A DNA stretch of 64,000 nucleotides from Brachypodium distachyon (taxonomy: Eukaryota; Streptophyta; Magnoliopsida; Poales; Poaceae). Below, one piece after another: positions 23,422 through 33,903 of the stretch. Positions within the stretch are counted from its first letter, which is position 1; each line of letters begins with the position of its first letter. The notes beneath the pieces were generated by a model that searched no databases, was not told the origin of the DNA, and saw only the letters and a program-made list of their open reading frames with translations. The stretch spans positions 45,283,355-45,347,354 of the forward strand of contig NC_016131.3 of NCBI RefSeq assembly GCF_000005505.3, written 5' to 3'. A program made the position numbers and the translations under genes.

Positions 23422-26244
23422 ATGCTGCAACGCGGCGTCGTCAGCCACGCCTCTGCTGCGAACCAGCAGCTGCGGGCGCAGGCCGCGGAGCTGGAGCGGC
23501 AGTTCGACGTGTACAAGCTGCGGCTCGCCGAGAAGAGGAGGGACGCCGCCGCTGCCGCCGCCGCCGCCCTGGTGGTGGTGGATCATGATCCTCCTAACAT
23601 CGGCGTCGAAGACGGCAGCGACGGCAGGGGCGCTGAGAAGGAGGACGATGAGGTGGGGAGGGGTCGGAGGTACGACGCGTACGTGCGGAGGAGGGACGAG
23701 AAGCTGCGGCAGGGCTGGCTGGCGCGCATGGAGCGCAAGGAGGCCGAGGTCAAGGCGCTCTGGGCGCGACTCGACCAACCCCGCCGCCCGCTGCACTCCG
23801 CGGACCTCACCGCCCCCGCGGCCAGAGAGGTAATTCATCAATCAATTCAAGTTTCAACTCACCCCAACGTGCGCTTCGCGTAGTTTCGATCATAACAATG
23901 CACGGTGTTCTCGTTCTCCCCTTCCTTTTTCGCCCGCTGCTCACCACACGGTCGAACGACAACAAGTACAAAACGGATTTACACTTTTCTGCTCTGTCAC
24001 AAAAGGATTAGAAACTGAAAATTCAGTTGCGCGTGCATCAGTTTGGTTTGCGCATGCAGCCGCTGCCAGACAGATGGTGAACTACTTTTCTTCAAAAAAA
24101 AAAAAGATGTGAACTAGGACAAAATGTGTTTGTTGTTCCCTTGGCTGTGCTGGGCATCGATCGATCGCCATTTGTAATTTGGCGGACGCAGCAAGTTTCG
24201 CGTTTCTTGTTTGGTGCTGTCTTGTTGACCCGCTGATCCTTTGTGTCCGTGGAACTGGGAAGCTTTGTGCTTTTCTTGTGCTGTTCGGCAAGACCAGTTT
24301 GATTAGTTCAGACATCGTATCAGCTGGGGGCAGTTCTTTCGGGTGCGAGTCGTCACGCGCATGTCTTGGTATCCAGCGGTTCTCCTTCTTCTGGTCCGGG
24401 GTTGCTGTTTATCTCCAAAGTTAGCTTTCACGCACGCACGCAAACAATGCCGGTAATTTTAGCAGCAACTATAGGATGCAATTTTCGGCCAAGTGGCGTA
24501 GATATGGACTAGGGAGTAAGCAAAAATGATGTTACTCATACCAGTAACTTAAGAAGTAGCAGAACAGCAAATAAAGGGCCCAGTGTTTAAATCGTGTCGT
24601 TTCCGACAGGTAAAGCCCCGGAACACTGACAAACCGATCTCCCCTGCCCGGCCAAGATGCACCCCGTCCCCGGCAATGAAGCTCCCACGTCTCAAGAGCA
24701 CCACGACGCCATCCTCTTCACCGGCGGCGGCGGCGGCCAGCCCGAGGCTATCATCCAGCCGGCGAGTCGCGCCGCACCCGGAGCCACAGCCACCCGCCAC
24801 GCCCCGGAAGGAGAACAGGATGTCACCGCCGTCCACCACGACGACGCCGAGGCAGCAACTCAAGACCCTCTCGCGGACCCGGAGCTCCTTCGTCAAGGAC
24901 GGCAAGGAAGAACGCGGCGGCGGCAGCGGCAGCAGAGGCTCCTCCTACGCCGTAGCAGGCAGGGAGAGCCCGCGGCCGCCACGTGTCCAGCCCCCGCGGG
25001 CCAGCTACGACGGCGGCAGGAAACAGGCCGCTGCTCCCGAGCCGCTCCGCCTGAGGAGATCACGTGCCTCGTCGCCGTTGGTGGCTCCCCGACAGGAGCA
25101 AGTCGATTTCTTCGCCAGACTTCAGGAAAACAACGCCCGCAACAAGGACGCTGAAAAAGCGAAGAACACGGGTGCAGACGGCAATGGTGGCAACGATGAG
25201 ATGGCGAAACCTGATGATACGCCGCCCGGCGATGCCGCGGCGATCACCGGCGACTCCGACACGGAGCCGAGCTACGTGTACGTCAAGAAAGACGGCCAAG
25301 CGAAGGGCTTTTGCGCAGACCTCGGCGAGACCTTCGAGGACACCATGGCATCATCATCACCATCATCATCTGAGGCGGAGACTGACAAGACCGTCAAAGA
25401 AGAAAGCCCGGCGATTAACGGCGGCGGAGAAGCAGGGTCGTCGTCCCGGGGGGAGAGCTCCTCGGAGTCGCTGTACTCGAACGTGCAGTCGTCCTTCTCC
25501 CACGGGTCGGAGCTCGCCGCCGACTCGCCGCTCCGGGCTCTGTCCACCGAGCAGCTGCTGGAGGCCGACGCCGCGATGCTAAGGAAGAAACGGCACGACG
25601 AGGAAGACGACGAAGCCGAGCAGAGCATAGTGATCCTGCCGACCACCGGGAAGAGCGGCGGCGTTCCTGTCGTCGCCGGGACTCAATCGCCGATGGTGGA
25701 CGCGGTGGCAGGGGGGATCAAGAGGTTCCTCACCTTCGGCAAGAAGAACGCCCCCGCCCCCGCCCCCGCCGTTGTCATCGTCGAGCGGGCGCCGCCTCCG
25801 GCAGGGGATGATGACATTGTAAACCAAGGATGGGATTCAGCTGATTCGATTAAGCCGGAGATCAGCTGCTCGTACGCCGTCTCCGACGATGATCTGGACA
25901 AGAGCTACGTCATCTCTCCGCATGGTAAGTACTTTGTGTACCAAATCGGGAATTTGATCAGGAGATTATCTTCAGTTCTCTGACATCGTATCATATGCTA
26001 GGCGCAGTTCGGTCCCTCCAAAGCTTCCCGCCCTCGTCTCCTACGAGACCGGAGCTGAAGGAGACGACGACGCCGCCACCGGCTGCGAGATCACCGAAAG
26101 GTTCTGCTGACAAGCTTGGCAATGGCATGCATCCTTAATTATTATATGTCCGCATCTCGCTTCACTAATGCTCTGTTTTATTCTGTCGTTGCAGTGCATC
26201 GGTCCTTTTTCTCGTTCTCGACCTTCAAGAACAGAGGGAACTGA
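23422..26244 (+). CDS. Unrecognised plant protein, N-terminal coiled coil and long disordered region
   Basis: Four-exon model with GT-AG junctions in phase: 23422-23829, 24610-25924, 26002-26100, 26195-26244, giving 623 residues. The N-terminus (residues about 10-136) is charged and helical (LRAQAAELERQFDVYKLRLA; RRYDAYVRRRDEKLRQGWLA), a likely coiled coil. The middle is Ser/Pro/Ala-rich and low-complexity, with acidic clusters, and includes the more ordered segment DTEPSYVYVKKDGQAKGFCA. The two short last exons encode a conserved-looking tail: AVRSLQSFPPSSPTRPELKE and VHRSFFSFSTFKNRGN before the stop. No signal peptide or membrane segment. I do not recognise the family. The small in-phase terminal exons argue for a real gene. 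Confidence 0.75.
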
Positions 26245-26865
26245 TGGTGATGGAAGCCGGACATCGGTGCGAAATTGCTGCCATGTAAAATTCAGCTGGT
26301 TACATTTTACAGTATTAATTCTGGGTCCTTTGTGTTGTCGATCCATCTGGATAAGTTGATGGATTTCCGGTGTACATGTTACCGATGTTAATGAATCTAT
26401 ACCTCAGATCATGATTGGGTATAAATAGTACTCCCATTTGTCCTAGAACACATGACATTTTGGAGTCTGCACGTATTTAATATGCAACTGTAACAACTAT
26501 TAATTTTCGTAGGAATAGGTAAGTAAATCATTATAAAAATGGGATTGACTAGGGCTCAGTCGACTGAGAATTTTTGTTTCTCGGTCGACAGCCTAGCCCA
26601 CCCATTAATTTTATCCGATCATTACGTGCATATAATAACCAGCCTGAATCCCCACGCAACAAGGAAAGAGCTGGAGGCATCTTTGTACCGGCTAGAAGAA
26701 GGCTGCAAGGTTCGCAAGCCATGACAGACACACAGACACAGTTATATCACTTGCAGTGTAGGATTCTCCCCTCTCCCCCCCTCTCTCTACACACACAATT
26801 ATATCAAATTTGTTAGGGAATAATCGCCTAGAAATTTGCATCTAAATTTCAGGTCCAATTTTTAA

Positions 26866-27090
26866 AAATTGCGCATCGAATTTCACGTGCGAAATTTAAA
26901 TTGCCCATAAAATTTCACGTGCGAATTTTAAATTGCCCATAAAATTTCACGTGCGAATTTTAAATTGCCCATAAAATTTCACGTGCCAATTTTAAATTGC
27001 CCATAAAATTTCAGTGCAATTTTTCAATTGCCCACTAAATTTTAGTTGCAATATTTAAATTGCACCTAAAATTTCGCGTGCAATTTTAAA
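26866..27090. repeat. 32-bp tandem repeat array, about 7 copies
   Basis: The unit begins ATTGCCCATAAAATTTCACG and continues TGCGAATTTTAA. Three central copies are nearly identical and the outer copies are progressively degraded. Each core contains CACGTG. It lies inside the TIR element. Confidence 0.88.
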
Positions 27091-27471
27091 AATTTCATGC
27101 TTAAGAATATGCCAAAGATCGAGTTACGCAAAGAGATATTATGTGCGATAAACCGATAACGGGTTTAAAAATGTGAAAACATCGAATGTGCGATTTCAGC
27201 TTCAAAATGTGCAACCTATGAAATTGCACACTTGCACATATAATATTTTTTCCGTTATGGTTTTCGGAATATGCAAATCGTCCAAAATAAAATTGGGATA
27301 CGGAAAAATAAAATAAATGTACAAAATTATCTTGTATTGCTATTAATTTTACTTTAGTGCACATATATAAAGTTAGAAACAAAAATTAAGAGAAATAAAA
27401 ATTAAAAGCAAAAATGAAACGATTTATAAACTAGGAACCAAAAATAGAAAAAGGAAAAGGAAACAAAAAAA

Positions 27472-27535
27472 AGGCAGGGATGCGATCGAACCTGCGACCT
27501 GTGGAACAGACTAACGCCACCAGACCAACTACCTT
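27472..27535 (-). pseudogene. tRNA-like relic (pol III box A/B signature)
   Basis: The minus strand carries TAGTTGGTCTGGTGGCGTTA (box A-like), then AGGTCGCAGGTTCGATCGCA (box B-like T-arm), then CCCTGCC and a T8 run that would end pol III transcription. The arms do not fold into a full cloverleaf by eye, so this is a degenerate tRNA or tRNA-derived SINE head and not a working tRNA. Confidence 0.5.
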
Positions 27536-27636
27536 TAGTTGATTTTCTTCGGTTATTATCGTACTTAACTATTTCCTTTTTCGCTGTCGACTGAGAAAAC
27601 AAATTTCTCAGACGACTAATCCCTAGCAAATCCGTA

Positions 27637-28990
27637 TAAAAATATCACGAAACTATTTTTTATAACAAATCTAATTGTATAATGGTGATGTATCAAGTGA
27701 AGATCTCTACTCAGTGAAAAATTGAAAACTTTGAATCATATATACACTAGAAAGGAGATGAAAGATGGAATCTCACGTATTTTATAAAAAAAAACCTTAC
27801 ACTTTTCCACCTTGTTTTTTTTTTCTTCGGAGAAAGTGTTTGTGAATTTTTTTTTACTGAAAAAAGTGTTTAAGTGATTAGGTTCCATATTTATCTCATC
27901 CATTTATTTAAGATCTAATGATTGGGACTAAATTTTTTCAGGTGTCTACTGAATAAAAGGTTTTTAGTTATTACATTTGCTTGTATAACTATCTACAAAA
28001 TCTAAATACATTTTAAATAAGAGATGATTGAATAGATATAAGTTTGATTGTACATGTGGGCTATTTGTAGATTGCCGATGCTATTATCTTGCAGGTAGAT
28101 GTACAAAAAGAAGGGATTCTCCGATATCGTCGTGTAGCTCGTCCCGTAACACAAATGTATATAGCGTTCCAGCCTCCTTGGGGATAATAATCGTGCTCCT
28201 TGCTAAACCTATGATTGAATATACAACTCCTTTACCGAGAAAGAGTCATCTCACATGACGACATATTCACTGACCGTGGAACTCACAAGTTGCAACTTAG
28301 GAAACCTTTTATGTTGTTGTCTCTTATTGCACTATGTGTTATAATTTTTCGTAGCCGACCCAATCAAGTCAGCGTGGGTCTTCTCTCAACAAACATCAAC
28401 CACTGTGATGGCGAGCCACAACCTCTCTCCTCCTTCATGTTTGTCTTATGAGTCGTGCAACCACGCCAAGATACATTAGATGGCTTTCATGGCAATTTAG
28501 ATGGATGTGGTGTAATGGGACAACGTGGTCGGGGTTGTCGTGTTTGTATGAAGATGGTTGCGTGAGAGTTGCATTTTGTGGCGTAATGAAATATGATTTC
28601 AGAGCGTTACAGATGTTAAGGCACTTTGTGAAACATACATTTGGCGCGAAAAGATCTAACTCACAAATTGTGGTTATATGTTGCCCCAATCTTTAGATTT
28701 GTGTGTTTTGTGAAGAAAAAATATTGGAAGAGAACAATTGGAGACCGGCTTTGCGTTAACTCAAGGAAAGGTGTCTCTCGTGTGTGTGCCTACACGGTGG
28801 AAAAGAACCAAGCAGCAACGGGCAGCGGGTTAGGCCACGTAGGCACAAAACCCCTCCCCCCATCTCATCCTGATATCCCCGAGCTCCGAACCAACCATCC
28901 ATCACAGTTCACAGCAGGTTCCCGTTCCTCCAGAGAAAACCAAGATCAGAGCAGGCCGGGGCGGAGTTACTCGTCGAGTTCCACGACTCG
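27637..28990. other. Intergenic and PrxQ promoter region
   Basis: AT-rich with poly-A/T runs up to about 28000, then mixed. The frames at 28215-28696 show no domain. The last 200 bp before the PrxQ ATG contain CCACGTAGG and a pyrimidine-rich leader; no TATA box is convincing. Confidence 0.4.
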
Positions 28991-28997
28991 ATCCAAG

Positions 28998-31265
28998 ATG
29001 GCATTCGCCGCCTCCACAGCCTGCTGCAAGCCTTCTCCGCTGCTGGCTCCTCGGGCGTCGTCCCTCCGCGCGCAGGCGGTCCTCTGCAGGCCCTCCTCCA
29101 CCGCGACCACGCCCCGCGGCCTCAGGGCAGCGGCGCCCGCATCCGCATTCGCGCAAACGCCTGCGCCCCGCCGCCGCGCCGCGTCCACGGGCATCGTCTG
29201 TGGCAAGGTGCGTGCCATGTGTTCGACTGTATGCGCGTGCCGCCTAATATGATGCGGTGATTGGTTTGGGTTGGGTTCCTGCTGCTTGAACTCATTCGTG
29301 GTGTGGTCGAATTGAATTGGATTTGGTTCGTGTTGCTTTGCTCTGTAGGTGACCAAGGGCAGCGTCCCGCCCAATTTCACCCTGAAAGACCAGGACGGCA
29401 AGACGGTGTCGCTCTCCAAGTACAAGGGCAAGCCCGTCGTCCTCTACTTCTACCCCGCTGATGAAACGCCCGGCTGCACCAAGCAGGTCAGTCATGTTTT
29501 TCTTTTTTCAAATTTCTACACACCAATCCATTCAGTTTAACGGAAGATAAATGATTCAGTTGTTGAAACACTACAAACGACAATCATTAACTATTCCATC
29601 AACAATCGTTAACCCATATCATTGTCGACTCTAATTGGGAAAGGCGGTATTGCTCTGGTTTTAGAGACAGGAATGCAAATCAAGGGGTATTCAAATTTGG
29701 GTGCATTTTTACCTATTATACCCAACCAAGCCCACTGGCGAACGCCAAATCGAGCTTTGCTCGTCAGCATGGCTCGCTCTGTGCCGTTCAGCCATGGCCA
29801 TCTCAGTATTGGACTCCCTTGTTCATACATTGCAAACCTCGACGTCGTTTCTGCCTACGCCATGTCAATCCATTCACTGGTTTCCATCTGGTCGCTCTCC
29901 ACCATTAACCACTTCAGCGAGGTGTCCATGGCTCCATGCCATGCTCTGCTTGCGCTTTTACGATGGTGGCCTCGTCTTAGCCGTCCGTGTTCATAGGAAT
30001 CAACCATCGAAAGAAAAGAAAAACATTTGCATGAATAGAGTAGCAAATGCGATATATTATCTGCCAAAAAATTTGGATGGCTAACTCTCCCGCTTTAAAT
30101 ACACTAGTAACTCTATTTTTTCCGCTTGTTAATATCATCATATTTCGTCCAAATTAATCAGATTATTCGCCGGCGCGAGAAGACATTTACGGCCTTTGGA
30201 TCCTTCGGGGCCAGTTCACCGCTAGCATCTCCTCTCCCTTCCAAACGCCATGGCTCGACCGCTGTCCAGGCCCTCCTCTCTTCTCCTGACCACACTCCCC
30301 AACAACACCGGCTTCCAATTCCATCTCAAGGAGGCATCCAAGCAGCGGCGGCGGCGTCAAAGAGGCAGCCGACACAAGAACCCGGCACCGGGGAGGAGAT
30401 CACTGTCAACGCCGGAGGGCGGACTTGCGAGCTGCCGACATGGGCCCTGATCGGCGGTATCACGGCAGGAGTTGCCCTAGCGCTGGCACTGTCGGTGGAC
30501 GCAGGCCCGGCAATGGCGCTGGGGCCGGAGGGCCCCCTGGTGGAGGAGTTCTGGGACAACATGCGCCGGTACGGGCTGTACGCGCTGACGGTGAGCACGG
30601 GGTTCGCGTGGGCGCTGGTGCAGCCCATCGTGGAGCTGCTCAGGAACCCCATCACGGCCGTGCTCATCATCTTCGTCATTGCCGGCGGCGGCGTCCTCGT
30701 GTCTCAGGTCATCAACGCCATGGCCGGCAACTCCGACTTCATCTACATGTACGAGCAGTAGCCATATAAGCTAAGCTAGCGCGCGTGGTAGGGGAACGTA
30801 GTATGGCACGTGGCAGTGATGGATGCACGAATGATTTTGGACGAAATATGATGAGAAACATTTAATAAAGTTGGCATTGTACTTGCTCTGGAATCTGAAT
30901 CCAATTCCAAGGCGGGGGGATGTGAATGTGAATTTGTGAATGTGGAATATATGCAGGCGTGCGCGTTCAGGGACTCGTACGAGAAGTACAAGAAGGCGGG
31001 GGCGGAGGTGATCGGGATCAGCGGGGACGACGCGGCGTCGCACAAGGCGTTCGCCAAGAAGTACAAGCTGCCGTTCACGCTGCTGAGCGACGAAGGGAAC
31101 AAGGTGCGCAAGGAGTGGGGTGTGCCGTCGGACCTGTTCGGGACGCTGCCGGGGCGGCAGACCTACGTGCTGGACAAGAAGGGCGTCGTGCAGTACGTCT
31201 ACAACAACCAGTTCCAGCCCGAGAAGCACATCGGCGAGACGCTCAAGATCATCCAGAACCTCTGA
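28998..31265 (+). CDS. PRXQ: Peroxiredoxin Q, chloroplast
   Basis: Thiol peroxidase of the thylakoid lumen/stroma side that reduces hydrogen peroxide and alkyl hydroperoxides with thioredoxin. Exons 28998-29207, 29349-29486 and 30957-31265, all phase 0, 218 residues. Residues 1 to about 68 are a Ser/Ala/Arg-rich transit peptide; the mature part opens [20 protein letters not shown]. The peroxidatic Cys113 and resolving Cys118 sit in PGCTKQACAF, the close spacing diagnostic of the PrxQ (BCP) subfamily; intron 2 falls exactly between them. [20 protein letters not shown] and [10 protein letters not shown] close the thioredoxin fold. Intron 2 is 1,470 bp and contains a separate plastid-protein frame on the same strand. 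Confidence 0.97.
30250..30761 (+). CDS. Ycf33/DUF751-like plastid membrane protein frame nested in PrxQ intron 2
   Basis: The frame closing at 30761 encodes [20 protein letters not shown] (membrane segment), then [20 protein letters not shown], two further hydrophobic stretches around [20 protein letters not shown], and the end DFIYMYEQ. The pattern FWDN..RY, NPITA and a short C-terminal membrane hairpin recalls Ycf33 (DUF751), a small plastid/cyanobacterial membrane protein, as I remember it. The ATG at 30250 begins a transit-peptide-like sequence ([17 protein letters not shown]) but in a different frame: one base is missing (or two extra) before about 30370. The conserved frame itself is open from 30126 and has no ATG before the membrane segment. 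Either the gene is frameshifted, or it is translated from a transcript spliced from upstream. Family confidence is moderate. Confidence 0.55.
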
Positions 31266-33270
31266 ACATCAGTATTCTGAATTTCTGATCGTCTCGTCCC
31301 CAGATAATTTCTTTCTTCCCTATCTCTGCCTCGATCTGTGTAACTAGACACTTGAAGGTGATATGTCTGCATGTAGAGTCCTCATTTTGATGTGTAATAT
31401 ATAATCCGCCAGTCTTGATCCGTTTTTCCTTGATATAATCCTCAGCCTAAACGCCGTTCGGTGAATTCTGGCTACCTGGAGTAATTCTCATCACCGATGG
31501 AGTCTTTGACTTGTGCGTACGATCCACGTCGCAAGATTTACCGGGACTACGTACGTTCTACTGCTGTTCAGCAGGTTCTGTACAACTCTTTTTGGACGAG
31601 AGCTAGAAAAGAAAGGACGTGAAAAAACGCACGCGGCAGCTGGTATCGTGCACGGCACGTAGATCCTACGAGTTTACGCCTGCCAAGAATTAACCCGAAC
31701 CTTCCTTTTTTTTTTAACCCAGCTGGCTGCACCACCGTACCATAATAATCTGGCGCAAGCCTGCGCCTTCGTCCCATGCTCCTTTCACGGGACCGAAAGC
31801 CACCGGGGCTCCATCGGCCAGACCGAACGGGCCGCAGCGCAAGCGGGAAATGGTAATCGCACCACTGTTTTGGCAATACAAGAGTTCGGATGTTGGCAAA
31901 GTTCACCCTAACAAAGTTTGATCCTTGTTTGGATAAGTGTACTAGTAATATTTTTGTAAGCCGATGTCTCACTATTAACTTCAGGTCATTTTTTCTTGCC
32001 AAAATAGGCTAACTTATAGGCAACAAAAACCTTGACCAAAAATTTGGCTGGCCAATAGGCACTAGCGCGTAGTTTTACACCATGTAACCTTCTTCAGTAA
32101 CCCGATGGTCAAGACTCCAAACAACTAATGAAAGGTTTGAGACATGAATATAAATCCCAAACAAAACAAATACAGGTTCAGACAAATAAGGCGGCATGAC
32201 TGGGTGGCTGAATTCTAAGGATTTAAAGTTCTAAACAACTCTTACACAAATATACAAAGGTGTAGTATCCCTACAATCCATTTGTAACATTTATTTATTT
32301 TTCTTTGTTCAAATTAGAGAAGATAATGGTAAGTTACCTTTGTTGTGTAAACAAAATTAGAATGCTCCCATTTCAAAAGAAAAGGCAAGGTGAATTCATA
32401 TCACGAAAGTTCAAATGGGAGGAAAGATCGAGTTTTTACCTCCACCAAAAAATAATCATCTTCATAAAATTGCATAGAAGGTGAAGCCGCAAATTGGATT
32501 ATTAACGGTGTTGAACTCTTAGATGACATTGTGCTTTCTTCGAATGAAAGAAGGGGAATTTTCCTACATGAATAGAAAAAACACAATGATTTCATAATTC
32601 TATTGTGTGGTTGATGCTAAGATGCGACACCTTCGGCACCAGCTCGCCCTCATCATCACCATGTCGTATTCCGCTGCGCGGTCGGTAGTGCATCACATCA
32701 TAACATATACGGTGGGGTCACGCCATAACACGTCACTCCTCACGCAACGCACGTCCGTGGTCACATCACAACACGTGACGCCACACGCATCGACGCACGT
32801 CCGTGGGTCACGCCATAACACGTGACTCGATCCGCAGGCACCGCCCAGCACAAGGTTTAGTAGACATACGAACAGACGGCACCCTGGTACATCTAGCATA
32901 CTCCACCTTGTACATATCTCTAGGACTAAGGGGGCCTTCATCTTCAAGTCTCGCCTTGTAAGTTTAGCATGAGAAAAAAATAAGACCAAGTTAAGGAAAT
33001 AAAATGAAAATCCGGCATCCACCACAGCATCTCCTAGTCCCCTCCCACGGATCCCCAGCATCTTCTCTCCTGATCCGCTCCTCGGTCTCGGCATCCAACG
33101 GCCCAGACTCAATCGCCCACCTCCTCCTCCCAGCCATTAAATACCCGCCTCCGCGTTCCTGCCCACTTCCCCACTCGCCCAGCCCCTCCTCTGAACTCTG
33201 ATCAATCCTCTCTTCCCAGACGGAGCAAAAGCAACCGCGAGACGAAAGAGAGCGCCGGCGAGAGTTCGAG
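31266..33270. other. PrxQ 3' region and intergenic DNA
   Basis: The PrxQ 3' untranslated region probably ends by about 31450. The rest is AT-rich with no supported gene; the minus-strand frame at 31568-32002 has no domain. TTAAATA at about 33136-33142 could serve as TATA box for the gene at 33271. Confidence 0.4.
32714..32826. repeat. Short direct repeats around CACGCCATAACACGT
   Basis: GGGGTCACGCCATAACACGT at about 32714 recurs as GGGTCACGCCATAACACGTG at about 32806, with CGCACGTCCGTGG also twice between them. A small local duplication; the CACGT cores resemble G-box-like sites but no function can be assigned. Confidence 0.7.
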
Positions 33271-33903
33271 ATGGACCTCCTGGAGCGGCACCTCGACGCC
33301 GTCGCCTTCCGCGCCTACTCCCTCCCCGAGGTCGCCGCGGCCTGGACCTGCCTCGCCGCCGCCCTCGCCGCCGCCGCCGCGGCGGGGCTCTGGCGCCGAC
33401 GGTCCTCCACTGCGCCGTCCGATGCGATCGCGGGAGACGCGAACTCGAAGCCTCTGGAGTCGGAGCGGTGTCCTCCGCCGTTGATGATGTCGTCTCCGCC
33501 GGAGAAGGAGAGGCTTCCGGAGCCGAAATCGTCGTCGGCGCCGGCGCCGAGGGAGAGGTACACGGCGTACTACTACGACGACAGCGGCTGCGTCGGAAGC
33601 TGCTACATGGACGAGGAGGAAGAGGGGGAGGAGGATCAGGATATGGAAGATGAAGAGGGTGTATACGGGCCGCCGGCGCCGGAGGAGACGGATCCGTTCC
33701 AGTGGGAGGTGGTGAGGTCGCTGCCTCTCACGGCGCCTGCGCGGTACGGAATCTCCAGGCCGCCGCTCGGAGGCAGCGTCGTCAGGTTGTGGGACCAGGC
33801 CGCCGGGACCGGTAGGGGCTTCACGGCGAGCCCGAGACGACGGAGTGGTACAGCCGCCGCCGCTGATCTCGGCCTCCTCGTCACTCCAAAATACTGCTAC
33901 TAG
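33271..33903 (+). CDS. Single-exon membrane-anchored protein of unknown function
   Basis: Intronless frame of 210 residues starting at an ATG preceded by a purine-rich leader. Residues about 22-42 form one Ala-rich membrane segment (AAWTCLAAALAAAAAAGLW). A Pro/Ser-rich linker follows, then RERYTAYYYDDSGCVGSCYM, an acidic run of Glu/Asp (about residues 113-130), and a conserved-looking end containing DPFQWEVVRSLPLTAPARYG. Probably an N-terminally anchored protein with a soluble tail; I do not recognise a named family. High GC at third positions matches neighbouring grass genes. The reverse-strand frame over the same interval is a GC-driven shadow. Confidence 0.75.
   Translation: MDLLERHLDAVAFRAYSLPEVAAAWTCLAAALAAAAAAGLWRRRSSTAPSDAIAGDANSKPLESERCPPPLMMSSPPEKERLPEPKSSSAPAPRERYTAYYYDDSGCVGSCYMDEEEEGEEDQDMEDEEGVYGPPAPEETDPFQWEVVRSLPLTAPARYGISRPPLGGSVVRLWDQAAGTGRGFTASPRRRSGTAAAADLGLLVTPKYCY

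Larger units (their letters stand above)
26541..27633. mobile_element. AT-rich TIR element, unclassified
   Basis: Left end GGATTGACTAGGGCTCAGTC and reverse-complemented right end GGATTTGCTAGGGATTAGTC continue similar for about 50 bp (both contain TCTC(G/A)GTCGACAGC further in), giving long imperfect inverted repeats. Size about 1.1 kb. The interior holds a 32-bp tandem array and a tRNA-like segment but no transposase. The target duplication is not clear, so Mutator-like or hAT-like origin cannot be decided. Confidence 0.65.

Noticed and set aside
26866..27090. CRISPR-like array
   Set aside because: Head-to-tail tandem repeats without unique spacers, in a plant nuclear genome.
27472..27535. 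Functional tRNA gene
   Set aside because: Acceptor, D and anticodon arms do not pair properly; only box A/B-like motifs remain.
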